Shown: in pieces, positions 1 through 11,500 of the stretch
Position numbering within the stretch: the first letter of the stretch is position 1
Layout: every line of letters starts with the position of its first letter
Source of the DNA: Litoditis marina
Taxonomy: Eukaryota > Nematoda > Chromadorea > Rhabditida > Rhabditidae
Length of the DNA stretch: 64,000 nucleotides
Direction: 5' to 3'
NCBI GenBank assembly: GCA_964036275.1
Contig: OZ038438.1
Coordinates: 2,114,978 to 2,178,977 of the forward strand
Notes under the pieces: generated by a model
The model's database searches: none
Told to the model about the DNA's origin: nothing
What the model saw: only the letters and a program-made list of their open reading frames with translations
Position numbers and translations under genes: made by a program

Positions 1-233
1 TAATATTGGAAGTTAATGCGCCTTACGTTTATCGATTGGTTAGTTTCATCAAGAGAAGTTTGCAGGAGAAATGTACACTTTCATACTCTTTCTTTGCATT
101 CGAATACTACCATTTGGCGGTATCACCAGCCGTAAACTGGGTGTTCCGTAGTGAACAATTCTCTGCATTCTGATATATGGAATGGCATTTTGCGTCTTCC
201 GTTCACGTGTTGCTATAATAGTTTCCGCCTAAC

Positions 234-918
234 CTCCTGCTTTTCCTCGCTATCCTGCGACAGCTTTAGTAAGTTGTCAATCGAGAACGAGCATGTCGCT
301 TTCTGAAACAACGTCTATGAATGAAAATAGAAGCTCTGGTTAAAATAGTTACAGTTTAAAAGACTAGTTAAAAGAAGAACCAGTATAAACCAGGACAACC
401 CTTTCCATTCTCACGTAGACTACTACAGTATTAGTATTGAGCATTAAACTATTAGTTAACTGTACAAGCTTCAGTTCTATGCAATAATTTTCACTATTGT
501 TTTCCAAAAACTCGATGTTTCCATTAGAAAACTATCATTGACAGTCCCGATGCTGTAGGAAATCGCACAGGAAGAAGACGTACTATGAATTCGTATGATA
601 AACATCAAAACTTTCAAGAGCACGATTGATTCGCAATTTATAGACAATAGACACCCAAAATAGTAGAAATCGAGTGAACGTTGTGAACTTTTGAGTAGAA
701 CTCTGTTCAAGGAGAGGCACAGAGAGAAGAAACAGTGAAACATGCCTTGTTTTTCAGAAGTAAACTCTCGGTAGATTTCTAAATTACAAAATATAGCTGA
801 ATTTGTTCTTTTTTACCTCTGTCTCTTTTTCGTCCGAACTCGAAATGTTGATCGACTGATTGATCATCTCCTGTAACCTGGCGTTCATCAGCATGTAGTG
901 AAACGAGGAGAACGACAT
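234..918 (-). CDS. N-terminal exons of a gene with an eh1 repressor motif (partial)
   Basis: Two exons can be read on the minus strand. Exon 1 is 918-817 (34 codons, starting ATG-TCG-TTC). Its ATG lies two bases after a TTTCATTTAG acceptor, which could be a trans-splice site. Its donor is GAG|GTAAAA. Exon 2 is 302-234 (23 codons), with acceptor TTTCAG and donor GAG|GTTAGG. Both exons are in phase 0 and join without a stop. Exon 2 contains FSIDNLLKL, a good match to the engrailed homology 1 (eh1) motif that recruits Groucho/TLE co-repressors in many homeobox, forkhead and T-box factors. It is followed by an acidic stretch SQDSEEKQE. The DNA-binding domain, if present, lies beyond the window start, so the family is not identifiable. 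The splice frame agreement and motif are seen; the transcription-factor role is inference. Confidence 0.5.
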
Positions 919-1008
919 TCCTAAATGAAACGTCATAAAAATAGTAATAGTAATATACGAATAGTATAACGATACGCAATCACTATCCCTCACTCAGCAC
1001 GTATCCTG

Positions 1009-1147
1009 TGGCCGTATTCACCAATCCTCAGGACGCTGAAATTCCTCCCCGCTGGAAGTTAGAGCACGAAAATAGCGTGCTGGTGAGGAGGGTCCAGAGG
1101 CGCGGGAAGCTTTTTTTACCTTCCCGGGATATTGGTGAATACGGCCA
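1009..1147. mobile_element. 139-bp MITE with TGGCCGTATTCACCAAT termini
   Basis: The element begins TGGCCGTATTCACCAAT and ends ATTGGTGAATACGGCCA, a perfect 17-base terminal inverted repeat. It is flanked on both sides by CTG (1006-1008 and 1148-1150), a possible 3-bp target-site duplication. The interior has no reading frame. Its termini closely resemble those of the 13-kb element at 8076-21140, so it is probably a short non-autonomous member of the same family. Confidence 0.75.
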
Positions 1148-1173
1148 CTGGAATATCCTGACTCCTAGATCTC

Positions 1174-1240
1174 ATACTGCGTCTCTCGCTATATGTACTA
1201 TTTCGAAATGGAAATAGTGCATGTTGGAAGAGACGCAGAT
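1174..1240. repeat. imperfect hairpin around GAGACGCAG
   Basis: ACTGCGTCTCTC near the left pairs with GAGACGCAG at the right, and TACTATTTC pairs with GAAATAGT around the centre, giving a 67-base foldback. A similar hairpin with GAGACGCAGAC arms occurs at 5947-5980. Probably a fragment of a dispersed palindromic element. Confidence 0.4.
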
Positions 1241-1837
1241 GGAAAAGCAGCCACAATGATATTTAATACAGTATGTGGTTTTTAAATCCACTAGGAATCG
1301 TGAATCCTAAAAGGGAGTTGATTATAGCCCCGAGATTATATCCAGAAACACTAAACCAACGGAGATAAAAAGGGATCAAACTACAAATACAATAATATGA
1401 CGGATGATGTTTTTATTATTTAGATAATTCATCTAAAGTATTGAAGCAAGTTAGACCGGGGTAGTCTGTTTTTCACACCGAGTTAGGTCGGAACAAAATG
1501 CTTATTGAACACAAAATTTGTGGTGGAGGCTACATAAACACTTATATTTACGACGCGCCCATGACTTTGTAGTGTGGTCTTTGACACATCAGTATTTTTC
1601 GCGTTACGACTGAAATACAATGGGAACACACCACAAGCACAGCAAAACAAGATAGTTTTAGCCGGCTATACTTGGGCAACCCCTAAATCTTCCAGTGGGA
1701 AAACTCACCGACTTGAGGCATCGGCGGTGGCTGGGAAGAAATATGAAGAGAAGGAGATAATATTTTCTGAAGATCCAAATGCTCCAAGGAGAACATGTTG
1801 TTCGCGGTGCTTAAGCAACAACTCTAATCTGTGCTAC
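1241..1837. other. no supported gene
   Basis: AT-rich DNA without recognisable splice-consistent exons. A 97-codon frame at 1574-1867 runs into the GC-rich block that follows and shows no recognisable domain. I do not call it. Confidence 0.4.
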
Positions 1838-1925
1838 CGGAAGAGGTGGGCGGGACGAGGGCTGTGATTGGCCGATGGGGACGACGCCGATTGGTCGACG
1901 GGTCGAGGGGCGGGGCGCGGCTGCC
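1838..1925. promoter_or_regulatory. GC-rich block with GC boxes and CCAAT boxes
   Basis: An abrupt GC-rich stretch in AT-rich surroundings. It contains GGGCGGGAC near 1848, GGGGCGGGGC near 1908, ATTGG twice (near 1865 and 1890) and CCAAT near 1925. This combination of Sp1-like GC boxes and NF-Y-like CCAAT boxes is typical of a TATA-less promoter. No first exon could be assigned on either side, so the promoter role is inference from composition and motif clustering. Confidence 0.35.
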
Positions 1926-2503
1926 AATAGAGATGAAGTATGGGCGAAATGAATGAAATCATTGTGCAACATAAGCATAATGAGTGGAATTAGAGTGGCC
2001 ACAAGTGATGGAAAGCGTTTTAGGGGAAATCTCACGATTAGTTATTATCGCTCTTCATACCTCAAAGGTTCCGGAAAACAGCATTGGAAGTTCAATAGTA
2101 GCTCATAAGGTGTTCATGAGATGCTCATGAGAATCATATCATACTCGCGTTTGCGCCTGTCTTCTCCAGATCTATTACCCCCATGATTTTCATGTGTAGA
2201 ACCGTCGCACCTGAACATAATGAACGAGAGGCCATTCATCAGGGTTCTTAGAGTTATTCGATGTTCGTGAACAACTTATACGTGCACCTAGGTTTATTCT
2301 CGAAAACCACATAGTGTTAATCAATCGTACGTGGACTAAAGTGGAAATATAGGGATAGGGATCATTCTAGGCAAGCAAAAATATTCCGTTTCAGGCTGCT
2401 GTGTTAATCGTTTGATCCCATTAAATTATAGACGTTGTTGAAACACTCTGATGCGTTGAGAGTTCTGTTCAACTCAATATTGATCATTACCTATTGCGAT
2501 CTC

Positions 2504-2688
2504 ACGGTATCTACTGTATATCTCATTTTTCGCTGTGTACGCACACATGTCTTCGATTCCAGAGCTTGCCGGTTATGTGCATTAATAGCACAGTGGTTAG
2601 CGCCTTGCTACGGATATTTTGCTCGCAGGTTCGATTCCGGCGAGAGACAAAAGTTTATAAATTTGGCACCCACTATAGGGAAGGGGGC
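2504..2688 (+). mobile_element. tRNA-derived SINE, copy a
   Basis: About 185 bases matching 5386-5584 and 23631-23829. The tRNA-like core has an A-box region (AGTGGTTAGCGC) and a perfect B box (GGTTCGATTCC), the two internal RNA polymerase III promoter elements. The core is preceded by a shared leader (TACTGTATATCTCA) and followed by a shared tail with TTTATAAATTTGGCA. The anticodon arm is not well formed, so this is a retroposon rather than a tRNA gene. Confidence 0.7.
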
Positions 2689-2699
2689 ATAACTGAATT

Positions 2700-3650
2700 G
2701 TAGTTTGATCTACGTACACGTCAGTGTTTTTAGATTACGACAGAAGTTTCAACGTACACGTCAGAAAAGAACAGACCTACAGTTCCACCCCATCTTTTCT
2801 TGAGCGACCTCTATGAATAGTAATGGACATTCTGTTTTCTATGGAGACAAAGAACAAAGTTCACTACGTGTGTGTCCACGTATGTTGTGATTATTGTCCA
2901 ATGAATGGGGCCTTGGGAGCAGGTGGCTGCAAGTGGCCTCTCCACACTTACCCTCTACACCTCGATTGCGCAACCCCCTCAACACAACATATCACTACCA
3001 TCTGACCATCTTTCTCCGAGTTCAACCCCCACCTTGTACAAAAAGGGTCAATTGCTGGTCACTTAAAAATAAATGTAACGTTAGCATTTTCTTGTGTTGA
3101 GGAATGCAGATCAAAGCCTCGGGTTATTCAATAGACATAATTGAAATAGTCACACAAAACGGGAAGCAACTCGGCACTTCATAAATTAATGTTTTCAGTG
3201 TGTTCCACAGTGAAGTACTTGTGTACATTTAATGATTTGACTATTCATTGGAGAAAAACACCAAATTTGGAGCGTTTACCATTTGAATTCGATTCAATTT
3301 CTGACAAATTGATCTTAGTGGTGTGTGCTTTCTGTCTTCATTTTCAAGCTCTCAAGCATTGAATCCCAATTTTGCTCGAAATGAATCGAGTTTAAAATAC
3401 AAAAGTACAACATAAAGGCGGCTGGTGGTTCAACGTGGATTGTTTCTTTCTCAAAAATCTTTTCTTCTCTATGGTTCTTTATTTTCCTAATTTGACCTAT
3501 ATCATGAGTAAAACAAGTTCCTCCATAGAATACTGTTAGCGGCAACTAATAGTCGACGAGCGCTATCCCGTTACAGTACCCCCGTGCAGCAACAGCCAGG
3601 TGGTTCTACTGACCTGTTACGCAACCTCTGCTCACACAACCATACGGCAT
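2700..3650. other. intergenic, nothing recognised
   Basis: AT-rich sequence with short unrelated frames and no splice-supported coding. A 76-codon minus-strand frame at 3315-3545 has no recognisable domain. Confidence 0.4.
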
Positions 3651-3669
3651 CCCCCCCCCCCCCCCCCCC
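3651..3669. repeat. poly-C tract (19 C)
   Basis: An uninterrupted run of 19 cytosines. The G-rich strand could form a G-quadruplex and the C-rich strand an i-motif. Length could be affected by sequencing error. Confidence 0.8.
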
Positions 3670-4548
3670 TAACCAATCGCTCAATCATTTAGTTTACGAT
3701 CAATTCACCCTTTAACTGTAGATTGGCCAAACATATGGGTTCGTTTTCGAAAAGGCGTGGGGAAACGGTACATGCTTTAATGTGTTAGTGTGTTTGTAGC
3801 TTGAATCGACTGTAATTCAATCTGGGATCGAACAACAGGCTCATTATGCAAGTCGAACTTCCCCCCTTATGAACACCAGATGCACAATCGTTTCACTAAG
3901 AGTGAAATTTGTGATGACATGGTCCCTATTTATATAATGGTCCCTATTTCGTTTTCATATCAAGACGGTGAAACGCGAGTAGATTAGATACGACGAACGT
4001 AACACGGACGTTTGGACGCAGCGAGGTTTAGGTTCCACGTAAGACACGCGCAGTAACGACGAAGAGTACGCAATGGCTCGCTCTTCGTGTCTTAATACTC
4101 GTTCACAGTGTTGTTATTAATGTGTTCCTAACGTATTGCTACTAATGCATTGCTTACATAATACTAATGTATTGCTTACATAATCTGATAGGAGCCGCCT
4201 GGTGGAAGTGTCAGTTATGGGTGTGTCAGTTGTCGCGCGCCATTGTCACCTACGGTAGCTATCTTCCACTTTTATCGGAGGTTGTGAGCGGCCAGTCGCC
4301 ATATGGCTAGCTGTCAGGTTGGCGATCCTATCGCGGCAAGATGCCCGCGGGATGCCGGGGCGCCCTCTTTTATGACATAACTAGCCGTCTTTTGAGATGA
4401 ATAGCTGAATGAGATGCCTCACCGAACGACATCCTTGTTATGCTTTGATTTCGCATCAGATAAAACAGCAACACGGACCGCAATCCCTTTATACTTCATC
4501 TCGAATATAGTTGTGGTTGTTGTATTTGATGTGTAAACACATCAGAGT
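3670..4548. other. intergenic with a short hairpin
   Basis: No gene seen. An interrupted hairpin lies near 4040-4095, where TAAGACAC and CGAAGAG pair with CTCTTCG and GTGTCTTA. A GC-richer patch lies near 4325-4370. The rest is unremarkable. Confidence 0.35.
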
Positions 4549-4712
4549 ACGTATGCTAGAAGATCCCGGCACCTTCATCCCATCTTGCGTTTCCTCAAAC
4601 ATACGCTATTTCTCTTCTCTTACATCCCGCCGGGATGTAAGAGACGAGGAATAGTGAGGCAGAGCGAAAGACGCAGGATGGGATGAAGGTGTCGGGATCT
4701 TCTAGCATACGT
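4549..4712. mobile_element. 164-bp palindromic MITE
   Basis: The left arm starts ACGTATGCTAGAAGATC and the right arm ends GATCTTCTAGCATACGT. Arms of about 42 bases contain GATCCCGGCACCTTCATCCC and its near reverse complement. The centre has a short CCCGCCGGGATG palindrome. Related sequence with the core AACATACGCTATTTCTC recurs at 23488-23628, 37358-37497 and 49026-49165, and more weakly near 62463-62590. Confidence 0.7.
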
Positions 4713-5385
4713 TCTCAGGATTATCGGCATCCGTCGAGAAGGCGCCTAAATCAGACTACAAGAGGAACAGAACAAAAGAGCATCCAACGTTGTAGTCTTT
4801 TTATTATACTCGAATATAGTCGTAGTTGTAGTTTGATTAGCATACACGGCACTATTTCCGTATTACTACCGAACCGCAAGTTGGTCATACTGCAATCACA
4901 GCAGTCATTAGATACCACACTAAAATGGGGATGACCATGTGTTTCATGTGTTCAGTTGTACAGTAAGTAACAGACATACAATTGCTTCAGAATCAGGTCT
5001 CATAGCTGCGAGCGAATAAAATCTTCGGTGATTGCTAGTCTTTCCTTAGATCGATCCATACAAACTCTATTTCCAACGTGCATGGACTCCTACCGTATGA
5101 CGTTTATGATTCTACTCAACTTCTCGATATATGGAAGCTTTCCCGAAAACTCACTGCTCATTCCTGTTATTACAGCTCGTAATCGGAAAATAATTTTGAA
5201 CTACTGATTTTGCTTTTTTATAATTAACCACAAAATAGAGAGTACAACGGTGGATGTTCGTTCTGCTCGATTTGTAGTTTGATTTAGATACCTTCTCGAC
5301 AGATGTCGATAATTCTGCTGTGTTTATACATCTAACTACAATTACAGTTTGACCTATGACCTCTTTCTCGGTTTTATAGATCTGA

Positions 5386-5584
5386 GTATAGTCGTGGCCA
5401 ACGGAAAGGCGAAAGGGTACTGTATATCTCACTTTCCTCTGTGTACGCACAAATTTCTTCGTTTCCAATGCTTGCTCGCTATGTGCTCTAATAGCGCAGT
5501 GGTTAGCGCCCTGCTACGAATCTTTTGCTCGCAGGTTCGATTTCAGCGCGCAACAGAAATTTATAAATTTGGCACTTACTATAC
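5386..5584 (+). mobile_element. tRNA-derived SINE, copy b
   Basis: Carries the full leader of the family (AGTATAGTCGTGGCCAACGG, then GGGTACTGTATATCTCAC), the tRNA-like core ATAGCGCAGTGGTTAGCGC, a B box with one mismatch (GGTTCGATTTC) and the AAATTTGGCA tail. Overlapping reading frames here come from the SINE and are not genes. Confidence 0.75.
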
Positions 5585-5946
5585 GAGTTACAACAAACAC
5601 GATGAAAACTCATTCATCTTCACTGCGGGTTACCTAATACCTATGATGCTATTTAGCGGAATAATAAGAGACGTGAACATTGAGAAATTCCAGGAAATAC
5701 GCTGGTCAGTACAAGCTCTTTTTTACGAATTACAATAGCTGATTTGGAACCGCATAGTCCACTTAATATTTTTCTCAATAGAAAATATTGGCATTCAGGG
5801 AACCTATTTTGAAGACGATGTTGTTTCAATGAGTAATTATTACATGGACAAGTTAAATAAATATTAATACTGCGAATTCAACTATATCTGGAGGTGTTCG
5901 TTCATAAATATGTGAGCTACTGTGAAAAGATAGTGTGGAGATCAAT

Positions 5947-6439
5947 GAGACGCAGACAGTAACGGGCCGTCTGCGTCTCTTTGACCCGCGTGTTCTCTCG
6001 TTAGCTGAGTAGTTCTAATTGTTGGAGAAGGCCAAATTGCAGACGATCACACCAACGCGAGTACGTAGGCGCCTGAAAGAGAAAACATAAAATGCTTAAT
6101 AAGGGTATTTTCAGACATGCATAGATTTTGAAACTATAAACGGGATATAGGTTTAGGAATTCTCTCGAAACGCCAGAGTGAACGGGTACATGTTGTACTG
6201 ATGTGTTTGTAGTTCGATCTACGTATGGTGTTGTGTAAGAAAATCGAACTTCCTTGAACTGAATACTCTGAGAAAACACTGACTCGGCCCCCGCCGACTG
6301 AGTCGAAATTGAGACGGCAACGACATTGTCGCTGCCGTGACAAATTTCAGTCATGAAAATATCATATGTTTTTAGGAGACGCAGGCTGATAAACAACAGT
6401 TAAAACTGAGACGGCAACGACATTGTCGCGGCCGTCTCA
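5947..6439. repeat. short hairpins and a direct repeat of a palindrome
   Basis: At 5947-5980 GAGACGCAGAC and GTCTGCGTCTC face each other. A 30-base motif starting GAGACGGCAACGACATTG occurs at 6311-6340 and again at 6408-6439. The second copy ends GCCGTCTC, making it a self-complementary unit. The last exon of the receptor gene lies within this interval. Probably remnants of small palindromic elements. Confidence 0.45.
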
Positions 6440-7714
6440 CGTTTTACTCATAGTATGGTTTTGTGTAGTCGCAAAACGAATGAGTTTGATGTACTTTCAT
6501 CTGTAAACGCTGCACATCTGTACATCGCAGACACAGCAGAGCGGAACTCAAGACCGACCCCTATAACTCGTGAAACGGTGGCCCGAGAGTGGGTGACGAT
6601 TAAGCTTAAACATATTGAGCCGGTGTTTACAACTGAAAACTGTATGAATTATTGTTCTCCAAACTTTAACAAACATAGTTTATTCATTTAAACTATCCAT
6701 TGTGACACTTCGAGCTCTCTGTTGATGTTTTGACTATAGTTATAGGTTGTAGCTTAATGCGTTTGAGCCTAATCGTCACCCACTCGGCCCGGAACCCTAG
6801 AACCCCTCCCCCCTGACCTGTAGATGGAAGAGTTGTGCTTCTATCCCTCTGGGGCCTAGTTGTTCATTCCTAATATCTTAAAACTTGCTCTAATTATGTA
6901 ACGATTTGAAGAAATAAACATTAATATATACTTACTTGTTCAGAACCAATATCAGTGGGAAAATATTATAATACAAATAGTTGACATTGTTGGCCACCCA
7001 ATAAGTGAGACCCGAGCAGTTCTGAGGGCCCAACTTGAACAGCTCCCAGTACATGAAGAAGCACAACTCGAGCGTTGCCGTGGAGAGCGTCTTGAATGAA
7101 TGTAAATTATTTACATTATAATTTACATTGTATAATACACATACTATGTTCATAACGAGTCAGAACCCTGAGATTGTGACGTTTTGGAAAAGGCTTCCTT
7201 TACAACTGAATATAGAAAAGAAAGCCTATTTAAAAAAAACCAAAATTCGTGAAATTTGCCTTAGTGATCAAAATACAACAACCTTAATTAATAATAGCCT
7301 TTGTAGAAGAGGAAATTGAAAAATATGGTTTGGAATCGCAGTGAAAAGTGAAACAGAACTATGCAAAGAAAGCAAGATATACTGTTAGTCAATTGCACAG
7401 TCACGTGAAACATGTTAAACACAGCAGAACTCAGAAACGTGCAATGACAAAGTGCACGATGCCTCATTAGAATACGAACCTGAAGAGTGACTCGTAGCTC
7501 TCGGTTAGACTTCAAGTTGAATTGTCCTTTGCTCCTTTGCAGCGGAGAATCACAAACATCAGTGGATACATGACGAGATTGAATATGCCAACCATGTAGT
7601 TGGATATGGTATTTGACCTGAAATAACCATTTTACCCGATTTCTCTAAAACATTGCCGTTGGATATAATAGAAACATGACCGATGCAGCTATGTACCCAG
7701 TTCTTACAACGGTT

Positions 7715-7838
7715 TTAAAAAAGGACGATTACGTGGTCCAATCGCAACGCTTCAGTCCTTTAAACTGCAATACATTCTTCAATTGCAGTTTGAAGGACCG
7801 TTGACACGGGATCGGACCACATTATCGTGAGAAAAAAA
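7715..7838. mobile_element. TTAA-type MITE, degraded copy in unit 1
   Basis: Same family as 58733-58856 and 62272-62395: AAGGACGATTACGTGGTCCA at the left, a central facing pair CTTTAAACTGCAAT / ATTGCAGTTTGAAGG, and GGACCACATTATCG at the right. The right terminus is eroded. It lies in the intron between receptor exons D and E. Confidence 0.7.
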
Positions 7839-8075
7839 GAAAATACAGAATGATTCGCTTTTCCGATAGAAGATCTACCGTAGGAACTACCATACCTACA
7901 GCAGTTTTACAGTTCTCTGCTGTGAAAACTGTTGCGAATTCATCGTTTCTGTGTTTTTACTTTGTCAAGTGTGTTAACCTGTGTTCTAAGATTTGAACAG
8001 TTTTCAAGAATTATTTTGGAACTAATGGTTACTTTTCAGAGCACAGAAGAGTACTCTTGGTAGTCTATATCTCTG

Positions 8076-8265
8076 TGGCCGTATGCACCAATATTTTTTT
8101 GCGCTCCCGGGAGCGTTTTTTCGTTCCCGGGAGCGCAAAATCGCTCCCAGTGGGAACGTTCCCCAAAATCCGTATGCACCAATATTTTGGGAACGTTCCC
8201 AAGCCATTTTCGTTCCCACTGGGAACGATTATCGTTCCCAAGGGTAGAGGTGGGGAACGATTCAA
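8076..8265. repeat. left subterminal CGTTCCC/GGGAACG cluster
   Basis: Within 190 bases the heptamer CGTTCCC or its complement GGGAACG occurs about nine times, often head-to-head as GGGAACGTTCCC. A second partial terminus, CCGTATGCACCAATATTTTG, lies inside at 8169-8188. Such arrays near transposon ends commonly bind transposase; that role is inferred here. Confidence 0.7.
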
Positions 8266-8558
8266 TTTTTGGCTTCCCAAAGATAATAATTTATGTTTTT
8301 CTCCCTTTTTAGGCTTTTCATCACGCAAATTTTCATTCTAAGAACAATAACACTTACCTCATGGACCGATTATAGCTTTAATTTATCAACAATTGTACTT
8401 ATGGGAAGTTTGTACTTTAGCCCCTCCAATGTTAGATTTACCCTTCCTCTTATTCCCCCCAGTGGTAGCTTGACTTGCCCCCAATGATGTGGGTAAAATG
8501 AATGTATAGTAAGGGCATATTAAATTGACTGGCAATTCATAACAATTTAACAATCTCA

Positions 8559-11500
8559 GTAGTATATGACCCGTCAAATGCTACACTGACAACTCAAATG
8601 CCGCCCTCAAAGAACAAATTAGTATTGTCCTTCTAAAAGCCCCTCAAAGAGCCAGTCATTCGAAAATCCCGCCAGTCTTTCCAATTGCCACCCAAATGAC
8701 AGTTTCACGCGTGATTAATTTCAAACCACTATACTGTTGCGCCAGTAGACCATCAATCTTCACGTAGCGAATAAAGACGGCGAATTGCGAAACATGATCA
8801 CAAATTAGAGACAAAATATATCTGCAAACGTACATACATTTCGTTTTATATTGACATCCTCAAAGAACCAGATAGCAACCCTCCAAAAAATTGACACCCT
8901 AAAGAATACTTCCAAATCCTGGTCACTTCTCGTTAGTCACGCAATGCGTGGAAATTACTTACATTCTACTTAGTATGCAGTTTTTGGGCCAAAGTCATGT
9001 GTTGCTCATCCAAATCTTAGATGCCAATAAAACCAGTCTTGTCAATTGCCACCCTGAAAGAATAAATTCAATATTTTCATTTTGAAAACCCTGGCATGAC
9101 TCCTCAGAAAACAAAATAGTCTTGTAATTTGGAAACACACCGTGTATTTTCCAATGCGACCCCCAAACAGCTTCCGGACATATTACTCTCAAAGAACAAA
9201 CCAAACTTGTCATTACAATTGAAACCTCAAATAACGAACAACCCGTGTTCTTCTAGCGTACACCCCCATCATCATTAATCACCCAAACCACTGCATAGGA
9301 ATTGATTATCCTAAATTGCGAAATACATCACTCATTATATAATTTCAAGCAGAGCCTTTTGATCAATAACCTTGTGAAAAACCAATAACTGTACAGTAAC
9401 TACCCCACACGACAATAACTGATGTAGAACAAATGTGATGTAAAGAGCAGTGCTCCAAACTATAAGTGAGAAAGAACATACAAGTGAAAATATCTCTATT
9501 CTCCAATTAGTTTCGAGCACACAGATGCATTACATGTCACATACAAATATTATTGAAGATTCTCACCATATCAATGCATTCTGGTAAGTTTATAATGAAG
9601 AACAGCTCTTGCGAATCAAGTAATTCAGTCATCCATGAAATACAGAAAATCCGTTGGGTTGGCTAGTTGCCTGTTGTAATAACTTCTGGTAGAACTGATC
9701 AAACGTTACCAAAACTAGATAAAGTCTGAACACACAATACAACTTCCATTTTTTTCTTCTGTTCACTCCTGAAATAGTGAGATACACTATAAAATTGTCG
9801 ATGTTTTTTGAGTAACAACCGTTTCCACACATAGCATACGATCTACTCCTGGCTAAATACCATTCATTCGTGAAAAGTCAAAAGAAAAAATGTATACCGT
9901 ATAAAAACTGAGCGAATTATATTTTCTCAGACAGGCGGCGTCCCACAAAAGGTTCATCAGATCACCTCATGAGCTACTAGCACGGGCTTCTCATGAGATT
10001 CTATTGATTGCTATGCTACAACATTTAGAGTTCACGAGTTGCATTTCAAGAAATGATTAAACTACCGCTACATTTGCGGTTGCTAAAAACAACATACGCG
10101 CGGCAAGTGCGACAAGTCTAATAAAAGACGCGCATCGTACGACAACGCGGTACATAACTTTCAAGTGAATCAGATATCAGGCGGACGTTTAATATTAATA
10201 CATTTACTGTTCCACCACTTTAGACTTACAGAGCACAAAATTATCTGATAAGTCGAAAACCTAGGTCCTAGTAGCAAAGGTGGCGAAGCTTTTTTTTGTG
10301 TGATTATTTCATGAATAAATTGCATCAATCTTACTTAAATCAATTGAAGATCGTTCACGAAATTCAAGATCGATCTAAAACACTGAAATGCGTAATAATC
10401 AGCCATTCTGCAGATGATGCTGAGCACAGCGAGAATGGTTAGAGGTTGTATTTCGGTTTCGCACCAATGCGCACTCATTGTCAAGCTTTTCATGAGACAA
10501 AATCTCAAGAATAAACACATGCTGTATGCAAATATGCGTCATTTACCAACAAGAATAATATCCAACAACTGAATATCTCGTTTACCGCGACATTTTGAAT
10601 TTGCTCATCTTGTATGAAGCGACAAAATGTTTTCAGCATTACGCACTCACCCGTACGTTCTTCCTAAATGAAACAATCCTCAGAATAATCGCTAGTTTTA
10701 TGCTTATTAGTTGGAAGTAACTCAGAAATCGTACAAATATGAGTTTTTTGGTGAACAAACCAGCAACATGAGTATCTATACAGGTGGAACTGATCATAAA
10801 CATCATTCTTTCTCTACAAGGCCATCAACCAAGATACATTTTACATCATATTTTCCGGTTTGTAAAATTATCAGAGATGTGTGAACACACATATTCGATT
10901 GCTGAAGAATATAATTGACACTGGAAGTATATTGATTTCTAGCATTTATTAGCCAATCGAAAACAAATACCAAATTAAAGTTCTTACGATGACAAAAATA
11001 TGATAAACCTAGCGTCTCGAGTTTCACACGGCAAAGCATGAATGAACACAACTGGCATGTACGTTTGCACCATTTTTGTTGAGTTAAGTGTTAACAACAA
11101 AATTTTCAAAGTGAGTAAGTGTTTGCGAAAACTTGATTGGTTCTACAATCACATGATAGCGTTCTATTTCAGTGTACAACAAGTACATGTACCTTGTATG
11201 AGCTTTCTAGTAATTTCAGGTACAAATACATGAGTGGGGTATTTTATTCTCAAATTACGGAAGCAAAACATGCTTGAGTGAGTAGCCATAAGCGAAATGC
11301 TAAAAATTCTTGTTTTTTGCATAATTCATTGCACTTTTTACTTTCTTGCATCCCTCGACATTGCCAATTTGTACCCATAGTCCGTCTATGAATCATCGAA
11401 AACGGTGCTCAGTAAGGAATCCAACTATACATTATCATCGTTGTTTCTATGAAGGCTAATATATCTAGCATTCAGTTCGATCAACATTACCTTGAGAGAT

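Noticed and set aside
1574..2035. Overlapping frames on both strands at the GC-rich block
   Set aside because: Open only because GC-rich sequence has few stops; no domain or splice evidence.
6455..6691. 78-codon frame found in units 1 and 2
   Set aside because: Lies in the duplicated flank of the receptor pseudogene, with no recognisable features; the two copies carry the same sequence in opposite orientations.
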